The notes under the pieces were generated by a model. It was not told the origin of the DNA, ran no database searches, and saw only the letters and a list, made by a program, of their open reading frames with translations. The position numbers and the translations under genes were made by a program. From the NCBI RefSeq assembly GCF_013409045.1, contig NZ_JACCBT010000001.1, forward strand, positions 8,348,669 through 8,412,668: 64,000 nucleotides of DNA. The letters run 5' to 3'. Positions 51,329-59,778 of this stretch are shown here, in pieces; position 1 is the first letter of the stretch, and the number at the start of each line of letters is the position of its first letter. The DNA comes from Actinomadura citrea (GTDB lineage: Bacteria > Actinomycetota > Actinomycetes > Streptosporangiales > Streptosporangiaceae).

Positions 51329-53764
51329 ATGCGTTTCCGCAACTCACGGCTGCGGACCAAGATTGCGGCCCTGCTGGTCTCGTTGACAGCGCTGTGGGCC
51401 TTCGCCGCCTGGGTGACGTTGCGCGAAGGCGTGAACCTGCTCTTCGTGAGCACCCTGGACAGCGTCGTGGCCCCGAGCGACCCGCTGCTCGTCGAACTGC
51501 AGCAAGAGCGCCGCCTCACCGTGACCATGCTCGCGTCCGGCCAACGGCGGCCCGACGTCCTCGCCGCCCAGCGCGCCCGCACCGACAAGGAGCGGGCCAT
51601 CGTCGTCGAGAAGGCCGGCAGCGGCTCGGTCCGCCGCGCCGCCGACGACGAGATGGACCAGCGGCTCGACGCGATGGTCCGGCTGCTCGGCCGGCTCGAC
51701 GGCGACCGCCGTTCGATCGACGCGGGCGCCTTCGACCGCCGGCACATCATCGACGTCTACTCCGACACCATCGAGTCGATCTTCCACATGTACGACGGGA
51801 CGACGACGCTCGACGACAGGGGCTTCACCTCCGACCTGCGCGCGGAGATCGCCGTCAACCGGTCCTGGGAGCTGCTGTCCCAGGAGGACGCGCTCGTCGC
51901 CGGCGTCCTGGCGTCCGGCCGGATCACCCCGGTCGACCAGATGGACATCGCCAAGGCCGTCGGCGCCCGGCGCCTCAACTACGAGCGCGCCCTGGTCGAC
52001 CTGGAGGGCGCGGACCGGCAGGCCTGGAACGAGCTGAACGCCAACAAGCGGCTCACCACCGTCAGCGCCCTGGAGGACGTGCTCCTCCAGCGGACGAAGA
52101 CGCACGGCCCCCGCATGAGCGCCGAGCAGTGGCGCGGCGCGACCGATCCCGCGCTCGCCCAGATGCGCAAGACCATCCAGGACGCCGGAGACCGGCTGGT
52201 GGAGCGCGCCACTCCCATCGCCACCTGGGTCATCATCCGGCTGCTGCTCGCCGGTGGACTCGGCCTCCTCGCGGTCATCGCGTCCATCGTCGTGTCGATC
52301 ACCACGGCGCGCGCCCTCGTCCGGCAGCTGGAGCGGCTGCGCGGCGCCGCGTGGGAGCTCGCCGAGCAGCGGCTGCCCGGCGTCGTGGAGCGGCTCGGGC
52401 ACGGCGAGAAGGTGGACGTCGAGGTCGAGGCGCCGCCGCTGCGGTTCGGCAACGACGAGATCGGTCAGGTGGGCCGCGCGTTCAACGCCGTCCAGGAGAC
52501 CGCGATCCGCACCGCCGTCGAGCAGGCGGAACTGCGCCGCGGCATCCGGGACGTCCTGCTGAGCCTGGCCCGCCGCACCCAGACGCTGGTGCACCGGCAG
52601 CTCACCATGCTGGACACGATGGAGCGCCGCCGCGACATCGAGACCAAGGAGCTGGAGGAGCTGTTCCGGCTCGACCACCTCGCGACCCGCATGCGGCGCA
52701 ACGCCGAGAACCTCATCGTGCTCTCCGGCGCCCTCCCGGCCCGAGGCTGGCGCAACTCCGTCCCGATGGTGGACGTCGTACGCGCCGCCGTCGGCGAGGT
52801 CGAGGACTACACCCGCGTCACCGTCCTGCCGTTCGGCCCGGTCGAGCTGGCCGGACGCTCGGTCGGTGACGTCACCCACCTGCTGGCCGAGCTGATCGAG
52901 AACGCCGTGTCGTTCTCCCCGCCCGACACCATCGTGCAGGTCGGCGGGCACCTGGTCGCCAGCGGCTTCGCCATCGACATCGAGGACCGCGGGCTCGGCA
53001 TGACCGACGAGAAGCTCGCCGAGATCAACGGGCGGATCGCCGACCCGCCCGACTTCAACCTGCAGAGCTCGGTCCAGCTCGGCCTGTTCGTGGTCAGCAA
53101 GCTCGCCGAGCGCTACAACCTGCAGGTCTCGCTGAAGCGGTCCGCCTACGGCGGCACGACCGCGGTCGTCGTGATCCCCAGGGAGCTGATCGTCGAGCAG
53201 GGCCCGGCGCAGGTCCCGGCCGGCACCACCACCACGAACGGCCTGGAGGTCCGGCGCCCGGCCGCCGTCGGCGCCGCGTCCGGCGCCGCGATCCGCTCCG
53301 CCTCCCCCACGGTGACGCTCCCCCCGGCGGGCACCGGACCGCAGCCCGTCGGCCCCGCCCTCGTGGCGGTCCCCCCGCCGGCCGCGGAGCCGCTGCCCGT
53401 CCGGCCCGCCGGCGGCACCGCCCCCGAAACAGAGCCCGAGGCCGCCACGCCCGCGGGGCACGGCGACCCCGCGGACGGCGCACGTCCCGACCCCATCGAG
53501 CCGGAGGACCTGCCACCCGTGCCCGACATCTCCACCACACCGTCCGGTCTCCCCGTCCGAGTGCCGCAGGCGAACCTGGCCGAACCCCTGCGCACCGATG
53601 AGCCCGTCGCCGCCGACGAGCAGGACGAGCAGGAGGACCCGGGCCGCTCCCCCGAGGAGATCCAGCGGATCATGGGTTCCTACCAGCGCGGCACCCAGCG
53701 GGGCCGCGTCGACGCGGCGGAGGCCCTCGGCACCAACGCAGCGGAAGGCGAGGCAGAGCAGTGA
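51329..53764 (+). CDS. Conservon sensor protein: nitrate/sulfonate-sensing (NIT) domain with histidine-kinase-like ATPase
   Basis: 811 residues. A short cytoplasmic start (MRFRNSRLRTKIAALLVSL) leads to the first membrane helix, a roughly 260-residue outer NIT-type helical domain, and a second helix (about 300-325). A HAMP-like linker, then the dimerisation helices (RRTQTLVHRQLTMLDTMERR) and GHKL ATPase follow (ELIENAVSFSPPDTIVQ, N box; DIEDRGLGMTDEKLAEINGR, G box). The dimer helix lacks a typical phospho-accepting His-Glu pair in context, as in other CvnA proteins. The last 200 residues are Pro/Ala-rich. It is followed by the three other conservon genes, all overlapping. Confidence 0.9.
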   Translation: MRFRNSRLRTKIAALLVSLTALWAFAAWVTLREGVNLLFVSTLDSVVAPSDPLLVELQQERRLTVTMLASGQRRPDVLAAQRARTDKERAIVVEKAGSGSVRRAADDEMDQRLDAMVRLLGRLDGDRRSIDAGAFDRRHIIDVYSDTIESIFHMYDGTTTLDDRGFTSDLRAEIAVNRSWELLSQEDALVAGVLASGRITPVDQMDIAKAVGARRLNYERALVDLEGADRQAWNELNANKRLTTVSALEDVLLQRTKTHGPRMSAEQWRGATDPALAQMRKTIQDAGDRLVERATPIATWVIIRLLLAGGLGLLAVIASIVVSITTARALVRQLERLRGAAWELAEQRLPGVVERLGHGEKVDVEVEAPPLRFGNDEIGQVGRAFNAVQETAIRTAVEQAELRRGIRDVLLSLARRTQTLVHRQLTMLDTMERRRDIETKELEELFRLDHLATRMRRNAENLIVLSGALPARGWRNSVPMVDVVRAAVGEVEDYTRVTVLPFGPVELAGRSVGDVTHLLAELIENAVSFSPPDTIVQVGGHLVASGFAIDIEDRGLGMTDEKLAEINGRIADPPDFNLQSSVQLGLFVVSKLAERYNLQVSLKRSAYGGTTAVVVIPRELIVEQGPAQVPAGTTTTNGLEVRRPAAVGAASGAAIRSASPTVTLPPAGTGPQPVGPALVAVPPPAAEPLPVRPAGGTAPETEPEAATPAGHGDPADGARPDPIEPEDLPPVPDISTTPSGLPVRVPQANLAEPLRTDEPVAADEQDEQEDPGRSPEEIQRIMGSYQRGTQRGRVDAAEALGTNAAEGEAEQ

Positions 53765-54186
53765 CGCAGAAGACCGGTTCCTCCTCCGATCTGGGCTGGC
53801 TGCTGGACGACCTGGTCCACCGGCTGCCGCACGCCCGCAGCGCGGTCGTGCTCTCGGCGGACGGCCTGCTCATGGCGTCCTCCGAGGGCATGACGCAGGA
53901 CGACGGCGAGCACCTCGCCGCCGTCGCCGCCGGCATCCAGAGCCTCGCCAAGGGCGCCGGGACCCGCTTCGGCGGCGGGCCCGTCCGCCAGACGATCGTC
54001 GAGATGGCCTCGGCGTTCCTGCTGGTCACGGTCGCCGGCAAGGGCGCCTGCCTTGCCGTCCTGGCCAGCGAGGAGGTCGACGTCGGCCTCACCGCCTACG
54101 AGATGGCGATGCTCGTCACGGCCATGGGCCACCACCTCACCTCGCCGTCGCGTTCGGAGTCCGCGCAGGAGGGGCGCCCGGCATGA
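53761..54186 (+). CDS. Roadblock/LC7 domain protein (CvnB-type)
   Basis: 141 residues, a single roadblock/longin-like domain: LGWLLDDLVHRLPHARSAVV, SADGLLMASSEGMTQDDGEH and LLVTVAGKGACLAVLASEEV. In conservons this protein helps hold the small GTPase at the membrane sensor. GTG 53761 overlaps the sensor stop and its own stop overlaps the next start (ATGA). Confidence 0.93.
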   Translation: MTQKTGSSSDLGWLLDDLVHRLPHARSAVVLSADGLLMASSEGMTQDDGEHLAAVAAGIQSLAKGAGTRFGGGPVRQTIVEMASAFLLVTVAGKGACLAVLASEEVDVGLTAYEMAMLVTAMGHHLTSPSRSESAQEGRPA

Positions 54187-54611
54187 TGCCCCCCGAGGAT
54201 CCAGCCCAGGAGCCCTGGGCGGACGAGGCCGTGACGCGCCCGCCCCTCAGCGACCGGTTCCTGGACGAGCACGCGGGCCCGATGGTGCGGCCGTACGTGA
54301 TGACCAGCGGCCGCATCGAGCCGACCCGCGGCAAGTTCGACCTCATCACCCTGGTGGTGGCGGTCGGAGCGGAGCCGGAGGGCGCGATCGCCCTCGGACC
54401 CGAGCACCTGTCCATCATCCGGCTCTGCCAGTCGGTGATGTCGGTGGCCGAGATCACCGGCCATCTCGACCTCCCCGTGGCGACCGTGCGGGTGATGCTC
54501 GGCGACCTGCTCGACAAGGGCTTCGTCTCCCTGCAGGAACCCGAACCGGAGGCGGACATGCACGACATCAGGCTCTACAAGGCGGTGATCGATGGTCTCC
54601 GGGCCCTCTAG
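54183..54611 (+). CDS. DUF742 family protein (CvnC-type)
   Basis: 142 residues. The DUF742 core is clear: VRPYVMTSGRIEPTRGKFDL, SVAEITGHLDLPVATVRVML, and LLDKGFVSLQEP. The latter has the look of a winged helix. Third gene of the conservon; overlaps the roadblock gene by four bases and the GTPase gene by 20. Its biochemical role in conservons is not known. Confidence 0.93.
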   Translation: MMPPEDPAQEPWADEAVTRPPLSDRFLDEHAGPMVRPYVMTSGRIEPTRGKFDLITLVVAVGAEPEGAIALGPEHLSIIRLCQSVMSVAEITGHLDLPVATVRVMLGDLLDKGFVSLQEPEPEADMHDIRLYKAVIDGLRAL

Positions 54612-55206
54612 GCGCGACGTCCGCGCCCGCCGGCTCCCCACCGCGGTCAAGATCGTGATCGCGGGCGGATTCGGGGTCGGCAAGACCACGATGGTGGGCA
54701 CGGTCTCGGAGACCCGCCCCCTGCGCACCGAGGAGTTGCTGACCGACGAGAGCGTCGGCATCGACGACATCTCCGGGGTGGAACGCAAGCAGACCACCAC
54801 GGTCGCGATGGACTTCGGCCGCATCACGATGCGCAACGAGTACGTCCTCTACCTGTTCGGTACCCCCGGCCAGGAGCGCTTCTGGTTCATGTGGGACGAG
54901 GTCTCGCTCGGCGCGCTCGGCGCCGTCGTCCTCGCCGACACCCGCCGCCTGTCGGACTGCTTCCCGTCCGTCGACTACTTCGAGCGCCGCGGCACCCCGT
55001 TCATCGTCGCCGTGAACTGCTTCGAGGGCGCCCAGCGCTACGACCTGACGGAGATCCAGATGGCCCTGAACCTGGGCCCCAAGGTCCCCGTCATGCTCTG
55101 CGACGCCCGCAGCCTGGGCTCCTGCAAAGAGGTCCTCATCGACCTCGTCCTCCACGCCATGAAAACCCGCGGCCTCACAGAAGAACCAGAACCCCAAAAA
55201 GCCTGA
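54592..55206 (+). CDS. Small GTPase (CvnD-type ATP/GTP-binding protein)
   Basis: 204 residues. G1 loop GGFGVGKTT (Walker A), switch segment ERKQTTTVAMDFGRI, and G3 FGTPGQERFWFMWDE, with Pro in place of the Ala/Gly found in Ras. A VNCFEGAQRY segment replaces the usual NKxD. These are features of the prokaryotic Rab-like proteins in conservons. It completes the set and ends before a 25-bp hairpin. By analogy, the sensor and this GTPase form a switch controlling development or secondary metabolism. Confidence 0.93.
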   Translation: MVSGPSRRDVRARRLPTAVKIVIAGGFGVGKTTMVGTVSETRPLRTEELLTDESVGIDDISGVERKQTTTVAMDFGRITMRNEYVLYLFGTPGQERFWFMWDEVSLGALGAVVLADTRRLSDCFPSVDYFERRGTPFIVAVNCFEGAQRYDLTEIQMALNLGPKVPVMLCDARSLGSCKEVLIDLVLHAMKTRGLTEEPEPQKA

Positions 55207-55211
55207 GACAC

Positions 55212-55266
55212 CGAAGCGGGGCCGTGTGCCGCCGGCGCTGAGCCGGCGGCACACGGCCCCGCTTCG
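55212..55266 (+). terminator. Very strong terminator after the conservon
   Basis: A perfect 25-bp stem (55212-55236 with 55242-55266) and a five-base loop (gctga), six bases beyond the GTPase stop. It closes the conservon operon. Confidence 0.88.
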
Positions 55267-55374
55267 ATTTCCGCGCCCCCACGCAGTGACGGGAGCCGCG
55301 CGACTTCGCACCCGCCGCACCCACGGGCGCACCGACCCAAGCGACCGCCGCAACCACGCAACAACCACAATGGC

Positions 55375-55516
55375 CGCGATCGCGTCCGAAGGCAGATTCG
55401 AGCGAAGCAAGAATCTGATCGCGCAGCGAGCCGCAAGGCGAGCCGGAGCGATGCCAGCGATCGCCGCAGTGCCCGACGATGGAGGGCCCTCCGGGCCCGA
55501 AGGAGGAGGGCACTGC
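55375..55516 (-). repeat. Structured dispersed repeat, copy 2 (inverted)
   Basis: Same element as at 26661-26803, on the minus strand. The stem arms are gcagtgccc (reading from 55516) and gggcactgc (ending 55466), enclosing 33 bases with the inner palindrome gggcccggagggccc. The 91-base block runs from 55465 to 55375. It ends 11 bases from the stop of the polyprenyl synthase gene, on the strand of that gene. Weaker similarity to copy 1 continues to about 55320. The stem pairs differ from copy 1 at four positions, all compensated. Confidence 0.85.
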
Positions 55517-55527
55517 AGTAAACACAG

Positions 55528-56568
55528 CTAGCCGGTACGGCTCACTACATAGTCGCAGAGGTTGGTGAAGGCGTCGCGGGCGGGGATCTCGGGGAGGGTG
55601 AGGAGTTCGGTGCGGGCGTCCTCGGCCCAGCGGCGGAGGTCGGCGCGGGCGCGGTCCATGGCGGGGTGGGCGCGCAGGAGGGTGAGGGCCTCGGCGTGGA
55701 GGGCGTCGTCGGTGAGGTCCTGGGTGAGGAGCTCGCGGAGGCGGGCGTCGTCGGGGCCGGAGCCGATGCCGGCGAGGACGTGGTGCATGGGGAGGGTGCG
55801 GATGCCCTCGCGCAGGTCGGTGCCGGGGGTCTTGCCGGACTCCTCGGTCTCGGAGTCGATGTCGAGGATGTCGTCGGACAGCTGGAAGGCGATGCCGATC
55901 TTCTCGCAGGCGGAGGTGACCGTGTCGACGACGTGGGCGGGGGCGCCCGAGAGCAGGGCGCCGAACTGGCCGGAGACGGCGATCAGGGACGCGGTCTTGT
56001 CGGCGACGACCTGGAGGTAGTGCTTGAGGTGGTCGGCGTCCTCGCCGGGGCCGACGGTCTCCTGGATCTGGCCGCGGACCAGGCGGGCGAACGCGCGGGC
56101 CTGGATGCGGACGGCCTCGGGGCCGAGGTCGGCGAGCAGGTCGGACGCGCGGGCGAACAGGTAGTCGCCGGTGAGGATGGCGACGGTGTTCGTCCAGCGG
56201 GAGTTGGCGGACTGCTGGCCGCGGCGGACGGTGGCCTCGTCCATGACGTCGTCGTGGTAGAGGGTGCCGAGGTGGGTGAGCTCGACGACGACGGCGGCCG
56301 GGACGACGCCGGGCGCCGCCGGGTCGCCGAAGTGGGAGGCCAGCAGCACCAGCATCGGCCGGAACCGCTTGCCGCCCGCCTCGACGAGGTGCTGCGAGGC
56401 CTCGGTCAGCAGCGGGTCCTCGCCCCGGACGCAGTCGAGCAGCAGGGACTCGACGGCGGCGAGGCGCTCCTTGGCGTCGGACGCGAGCGCGGCGTCGACG
56501 GGAAGCCCGAACGGGCCGGTCTCCTGGATGGCCGGCCCGCCGGACTTCTCAGCGAATGGGTTGCTCAC
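55528..56568 (-). CDS. Polyprenyl diphosphate synthase (probable menaquinone side chain)
   Basis: 346 residues. Both Asp-rich motifs are present: LYHDDVMDEATVRRG (first) and FQLSDDILDIDSE (second), plus GGKRFRPMLVLLAS. The residues before the first motif (ELTHLGTLYHDD) are small, allowing a long product. GTG 56568 lies ten bases after the nuoN stop, so it is read with the nuo operon. That link suggests the chain is for menaquinone, the electron acceptor of the complex. Supply of geranylgeranyl diphosphate to the diterpene cassette is less likely but possible. Confidence 0.9.
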   Translation of the reverse strand: MSNPFAEKSGGPAIQETGPFGLPVDAALASDAKERLAAVESLLLDCVRGEDPLLTEASQHLVEAGGKRFRPMLVLLASHFGDPAAPGVVPAAVVVELTHLGTLYHDDVMDEATVRRGQQSANSRWTNTVAILTGDYLFARASDLLADLGPEAVRIQARAFARLVRGQIQETVGPGEDADHLKHYLQVVADKTASLIAVSGQFGALLSGAPAHVVDTVTSACEKIGIAFQLSDDILDIDSETEESGKTPGTDLREGIRTLPMHHVLAGIGSGPDDARLRELLTQDLTDDALHAEALTLLRAHPAMDRARADLRRWAEDARTELLTLPEIPARDAFTNLCDYVVSRTG

Positions 56569-56578
56569 CCAAGACTCC

Positions 56579-58165
56579 CTACCGGACGAACATGTGGGTC
56601 GTGGCCTGCCCCGCGAGGTCCAGAACGGGCTGCGGGATCACGCCGAGTACCACAGTAGCCGTCACTCCGACCGCGACCGCGACCGCGGTCGCCGGGCCGG
56701 CCACCACGACCGGGCCCTCGGCGTCCGGCTCGCTGAAGAACATGACGACGATCACACGGACGTAGAAGAACGCGGCGACCGCGGAGGAGAGCACGGCGAC
56801 GATCACCAGGGGTGTCGCACCGCTCTCGACGGCAGCCTTGAACACCGCGAACTTCCCGGTGAAACCGCTGGTCAGCGGAATGCCGGCGAAGCCCAGGAGG
56901 AAGAAGGCGAAGACGCCCGCGACCACCGGGGACCGCTTGCCGAGGCCGGCCCACCGCGACAGGTGGCCGGCCTCGCCGCCCGCGTCCCGCACCATCGTCA
57001 CGACGGCGAACGCGCCGATCGAGGTGAAGCCGTAGGCGACCAGGTAGAACATCGTGCTGGACAGGCCGTCCGCCGAGCTGGCGATCACGCCCATGAGCAG
57101 GAAGCCCGCGTGCGCGATCGAGGAGTAGGCCAGCATCCGCTTGATGTCGGTCTGCGTGATCGCGATGATCGACCCGGCGACCATGGTGAGAATGGCCACA
57201 CCCCACATGAGGGGCCGCCAGTCCCACTTCAGCGTCTCGAACGCGACGTAGTAGACGCGCAGGATCCCGCCGAACGCGGCGACGACGGTGCAGGACGCCA
57301 TCAGCGCCGTGATGGGGGTGGGAGCGCCCTGGTAGACGTCCGGCTTCCACATGTGGAACGGGACGCCGCCGAGCTTGAACAGCAGCCCGACCGACAGCAG
57401 CGCGACGCCCGCGAGGAGCAGGGTCTCGCTGCCCGCGTCCTTGCCGATCTGTACGGAGATGTCCGACAGCCGGACGGACCCGGCGTACCCGTACAGCAGC
57501 GCCGCCCCGTACAGGAAGAACGCCGAGGAGAACGCGCCGAGCAGGAAGTACTTGACCGCCGCCTCCTGCGAGAGGAGGCGCCGCCGGCGGGCCAGCCCGC
57601 ACAGCAGGTACAGCGGCAGCGACATGACCTCCAGCGCCACGAACATGGTGAGCAGGTCGTTGGCCGCCGGGAACATCACCATGCCGCCGACGGCGAACAT
57701 CATCAGCGGGAACACCTCGGTCTGGGTGAACCCCGCCTCGGTGGTGCGCTGCTCGGCCTCGCTGCCGGGCAGGGCGGACGCCTGCGCGGCGAAGTGGCCG
57801 CCGGCCCTGCCCTCCCCCCGCTCGGCGATGAGCAGGAGGCTGACCAGGGCCAGCACCAGGATGGTGCCCTGGATGAACAGCGTGGGGCCGTCCACGCCCA
57901 GAGCGCCCTCGGCGGCGACGTGGTGCGGGTTGTCGCGCCATGCCAGCGCGATCGTCCAGCCGAACGCGCCCGCGAGGCCGAGGAACGCGAGCGGCACCTG
58001 CACGTAGTAGCGCGCGCTCCGGCCGACGAACGCCTCGACGAGCACGCCCACGACGGCGACGCCGAGGACCAGGAGCAGCGGGGCGATCTGCCCGTACTCG
58101 ATGTGCGGCGCGGGGATGTCACCCCCCTGCGCGAGGACCGCGCTCACCTGACTGGTGGTGCTCAT
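56579..58165 (-). CDS. nuoN: NADH-quinone oxidoreductase subunit N, main nuo operon
   Basis: 528 residues, about 14 helices. FKLGGVPFHMWKPDVYQGAP and RMLAYSSIAHAGFLLMG are the family signatures; the GFAGIPLTSGFTGKFAVFKA segment near helix 12 follows. ATG 58165 overlaps the nuoM stop. Last nuo gene of the operon, ten bases before the polyprenyl synthase gene. Confidence 0.95.
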   Translation of the reverse strand: MSTTSQVSAVLAQGGDIPAPHIEYGQIAPLLLVLGVAVVGVLVEAFVGRSARYYVQVPLAFLGLAGAFGWTIALAWRDNPHHVAAEGALGVDGPTLFIQGTILVLALVSLLLIAERGEGRAGGHFAAQASALPGSEAEQRTTEAGFTQTEVFPLMMFAVGGMVMFPAANDLLTMFVALEVMSLPLYLLCGLARRRRLLSQEAAVKYFLLGAFSSAFFLYGAALLYGYAGSVRLSDISVQIGKDAGSETLLLAGVALLSVGLLFKLGGVPFHMWKPDVYQGAPTPITALMASCTVVAAFGGILRVYYVAFETLKWDWRPLMWGVAILTMVAGSIIAITQTDIKRMLAYSSIAHAGFLLMGVIASSADGLSSTMFYLVAYGFTSIGAFAVVTMVRDAGGEAGHLSRWAGLGKRSPVVAGVFAFFLLGFAGIPLTSGFTGKFAVFKAAVESGATPLVIVAVLSSAVAAFFYVRVIVVMFFSEPDAEGPVVVAGPATAVAVAVGVTATVVLGVIPQPVLDLAGQATTHMFVR

Positions 58166-59778
58166 GGACGGGCTCCGTTCTCGGCGACGTTACCGGTGAT
58201 GTCCGGCGCCGGGTCGTGCTCGCCGACCCGGGCCAGCGTGTGGCCCACCGACGGGTTGATCACGTGCAGCACCGGCTGCGGGAACAGGCCCATCGCCACG
58301 ATGATCGCGATGATCGGCGCGAGGGCCCACTTCTCCCGGGCGGACAGGTCCTTCATGCCCTCGACCGCGGGCGTCTTGGGGCCGCCCATGGTCCGCTGGT
58401 ACATCCACAGGACGTAGATCGCGGCGAGCACGACGCCGCTCACCGCGAGCGCGCCCGCCCACTCGTACCGGCTGAACGTCCCGACGATGACCAGGAACTC
58501 CGATACGAACGTGGACAGGCCGGGCAGCGACAGCGCGGACAGGCCGGCGACCAGGAACATCCCCGCGAGGACGGGGGCGACCTTCTGGACCCCGCCGAAG
58601 TCGGAGATCCGCGCCGACCGCCGCCGGACGATCATGAAGCCGACGACGAGGAACAGCGCGCCGGTGGAGAACCCGTGGTTCACCATGTAGAGCGCGGCGC
58701 CGGACTGGCCCTGCGACGTCATCGCGAAGATGCCGAGGACGATGAACCCGAAGTGCGACACCGACGTGTAGGCGATGAGGCGCTTCATGTCGACCTGGCC
58801 GATCGCGAGGACCGCGCCGTAGATGATGCTGAGCACCGCGAACGCCAGCACGACCGGGGTCGCCCACTTGGCCGCGCCGGGGAACAGCTCCAGGCAGAAC
58901 CGGAGCATGCCGTAGGTGCCGACCTTGTCCAGGACGCCGACGATCAGCACCAGCGCGCCCGCCGGGGACTGCTGCGCCGCGTCCGGCAGCCAGGTGTGCA
59001 CCGGCACCATCGGCGCCTTGATCGCGAACGCGACGAAGAAGCCGAGGAACAGCCACTTGGCCGTCGTCGGGTCGATGTTCATCTTCGACAGCTCGTCGAA
59101 CATGAACGTGCCGTGCCCGAGGCCGCCCTCGTCGACCGACCGGCTCGACAGCGGGTACAGCCAGATGACGGCGACGAGCATCAGCAGCCCGCCGAACAGC
59201 GAGTACAGCAGGAACTTCACCGCGGCGTAGGAGCGCTGCGCGCCGCCGTAGTACCCGATGATGAAGTACACCGGGATGAGCATCGCCTCGAAGAAGACGT
59301 AGAACAGGAACACGTCCGTCGCGGCGAACACGCCGATCATGGCCGCTTCCATCGTCAGCAGCAGCGCGAAGTAGGTCTTCACCGACCGCTGCGTTCCGCC
59401 CCCGTGGCCACGCCCCGCCTCGTCCCGGGCCGGGGCGTCCACGCCGCCGGACCGGTCGGCCTCGTTCCACGACGCCAGCATGACCAGCGGGACGAGGATC
59501 ACCGACAGCAGGATCAGCACCAGCGCGACGCCGTCGACGCCCACCGCCCAGTGGACTCCGAACTCCTTGATCCACCAGTACTTCTCGGTGAACTGGAACC
59601 GCGCACCGCCCGCGTCGAAGCCCGCCGCCATGACCCCGGTGAGGACCGCGACGACGAGGGAGACGCCGAGCGAGAACTGCTTGGCCAGCGCCTCCCGCTC
59701 GCGCGGGATGGCGGTGAGCAGCACCGCGCCCGCCAGTGGCAGCGCGATGAGGACGCTCAGCCAGGGAAAGTCGCTCAT
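58162..59778 (-). CDS. nuoM: NADH-quinone oxidoreductase subunit M, main nuo operon
   Basis: 538 residues. FFEAMLIPVYFIIGYYGG, FAIKAPMVPVHTWLPDA and DMKRLIAYTSVSHFGFI mark the antiporter core. A polar Gly/Asp-rich insertion (RSGGVDAPARDEAGRGHGGG, about residues 109-128) lengthens a loop compared with the copy at 9822-11330. ATG 59778 overlaps the nuoL stop by four bases. Confidence 0.95.
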   Translation of the reverse strand: MSDFPWLSVLIALPLAGAVLLTAIPREREALAKQFSLGVSLVVAVLTGVMAAGFDAGGARFQFTEKYWWIKEFGVHWAVGVDGVALVLILLSVILVPLVMLASWNEADRSGGVDAPARDEAGRGHGGGTQRSVKTYFALLLTMEAAMIGVFAATDVFLFYVFFEAMLIPVYFIIGYYGGAQRSYAAVKFLLYSLFGGLLMLVAVIWLYPLSSRSVDEGGLGHGTFMFDELSKMNIDPTTAKWLFLGFFVAFAIKAPMVPVHTWLPDAAQQSPAGALVLIVGVLDKVGTYGMLRFCLELFPGAAKWATPVVLAFAVLSIIYGAVLAIGQVDMKRLIAYTSVSHFGFIVLGIFAMTSQGQSGAALYMVNHGFSTGALFLVVGFMIVRRRSARISDFGGVQKVAPVLAGMFLVAGLSALSLPGLSTFVSEFLVIVGTFSRYEWAGALAVSGVVLAAIYVLWMYQRTMGGPKTPAVEGMKDLSAREKWALAPIIAIIVAMGLFPQPVLHVINPSVGHTLARVGEHDPAPDITGNVAENGARP

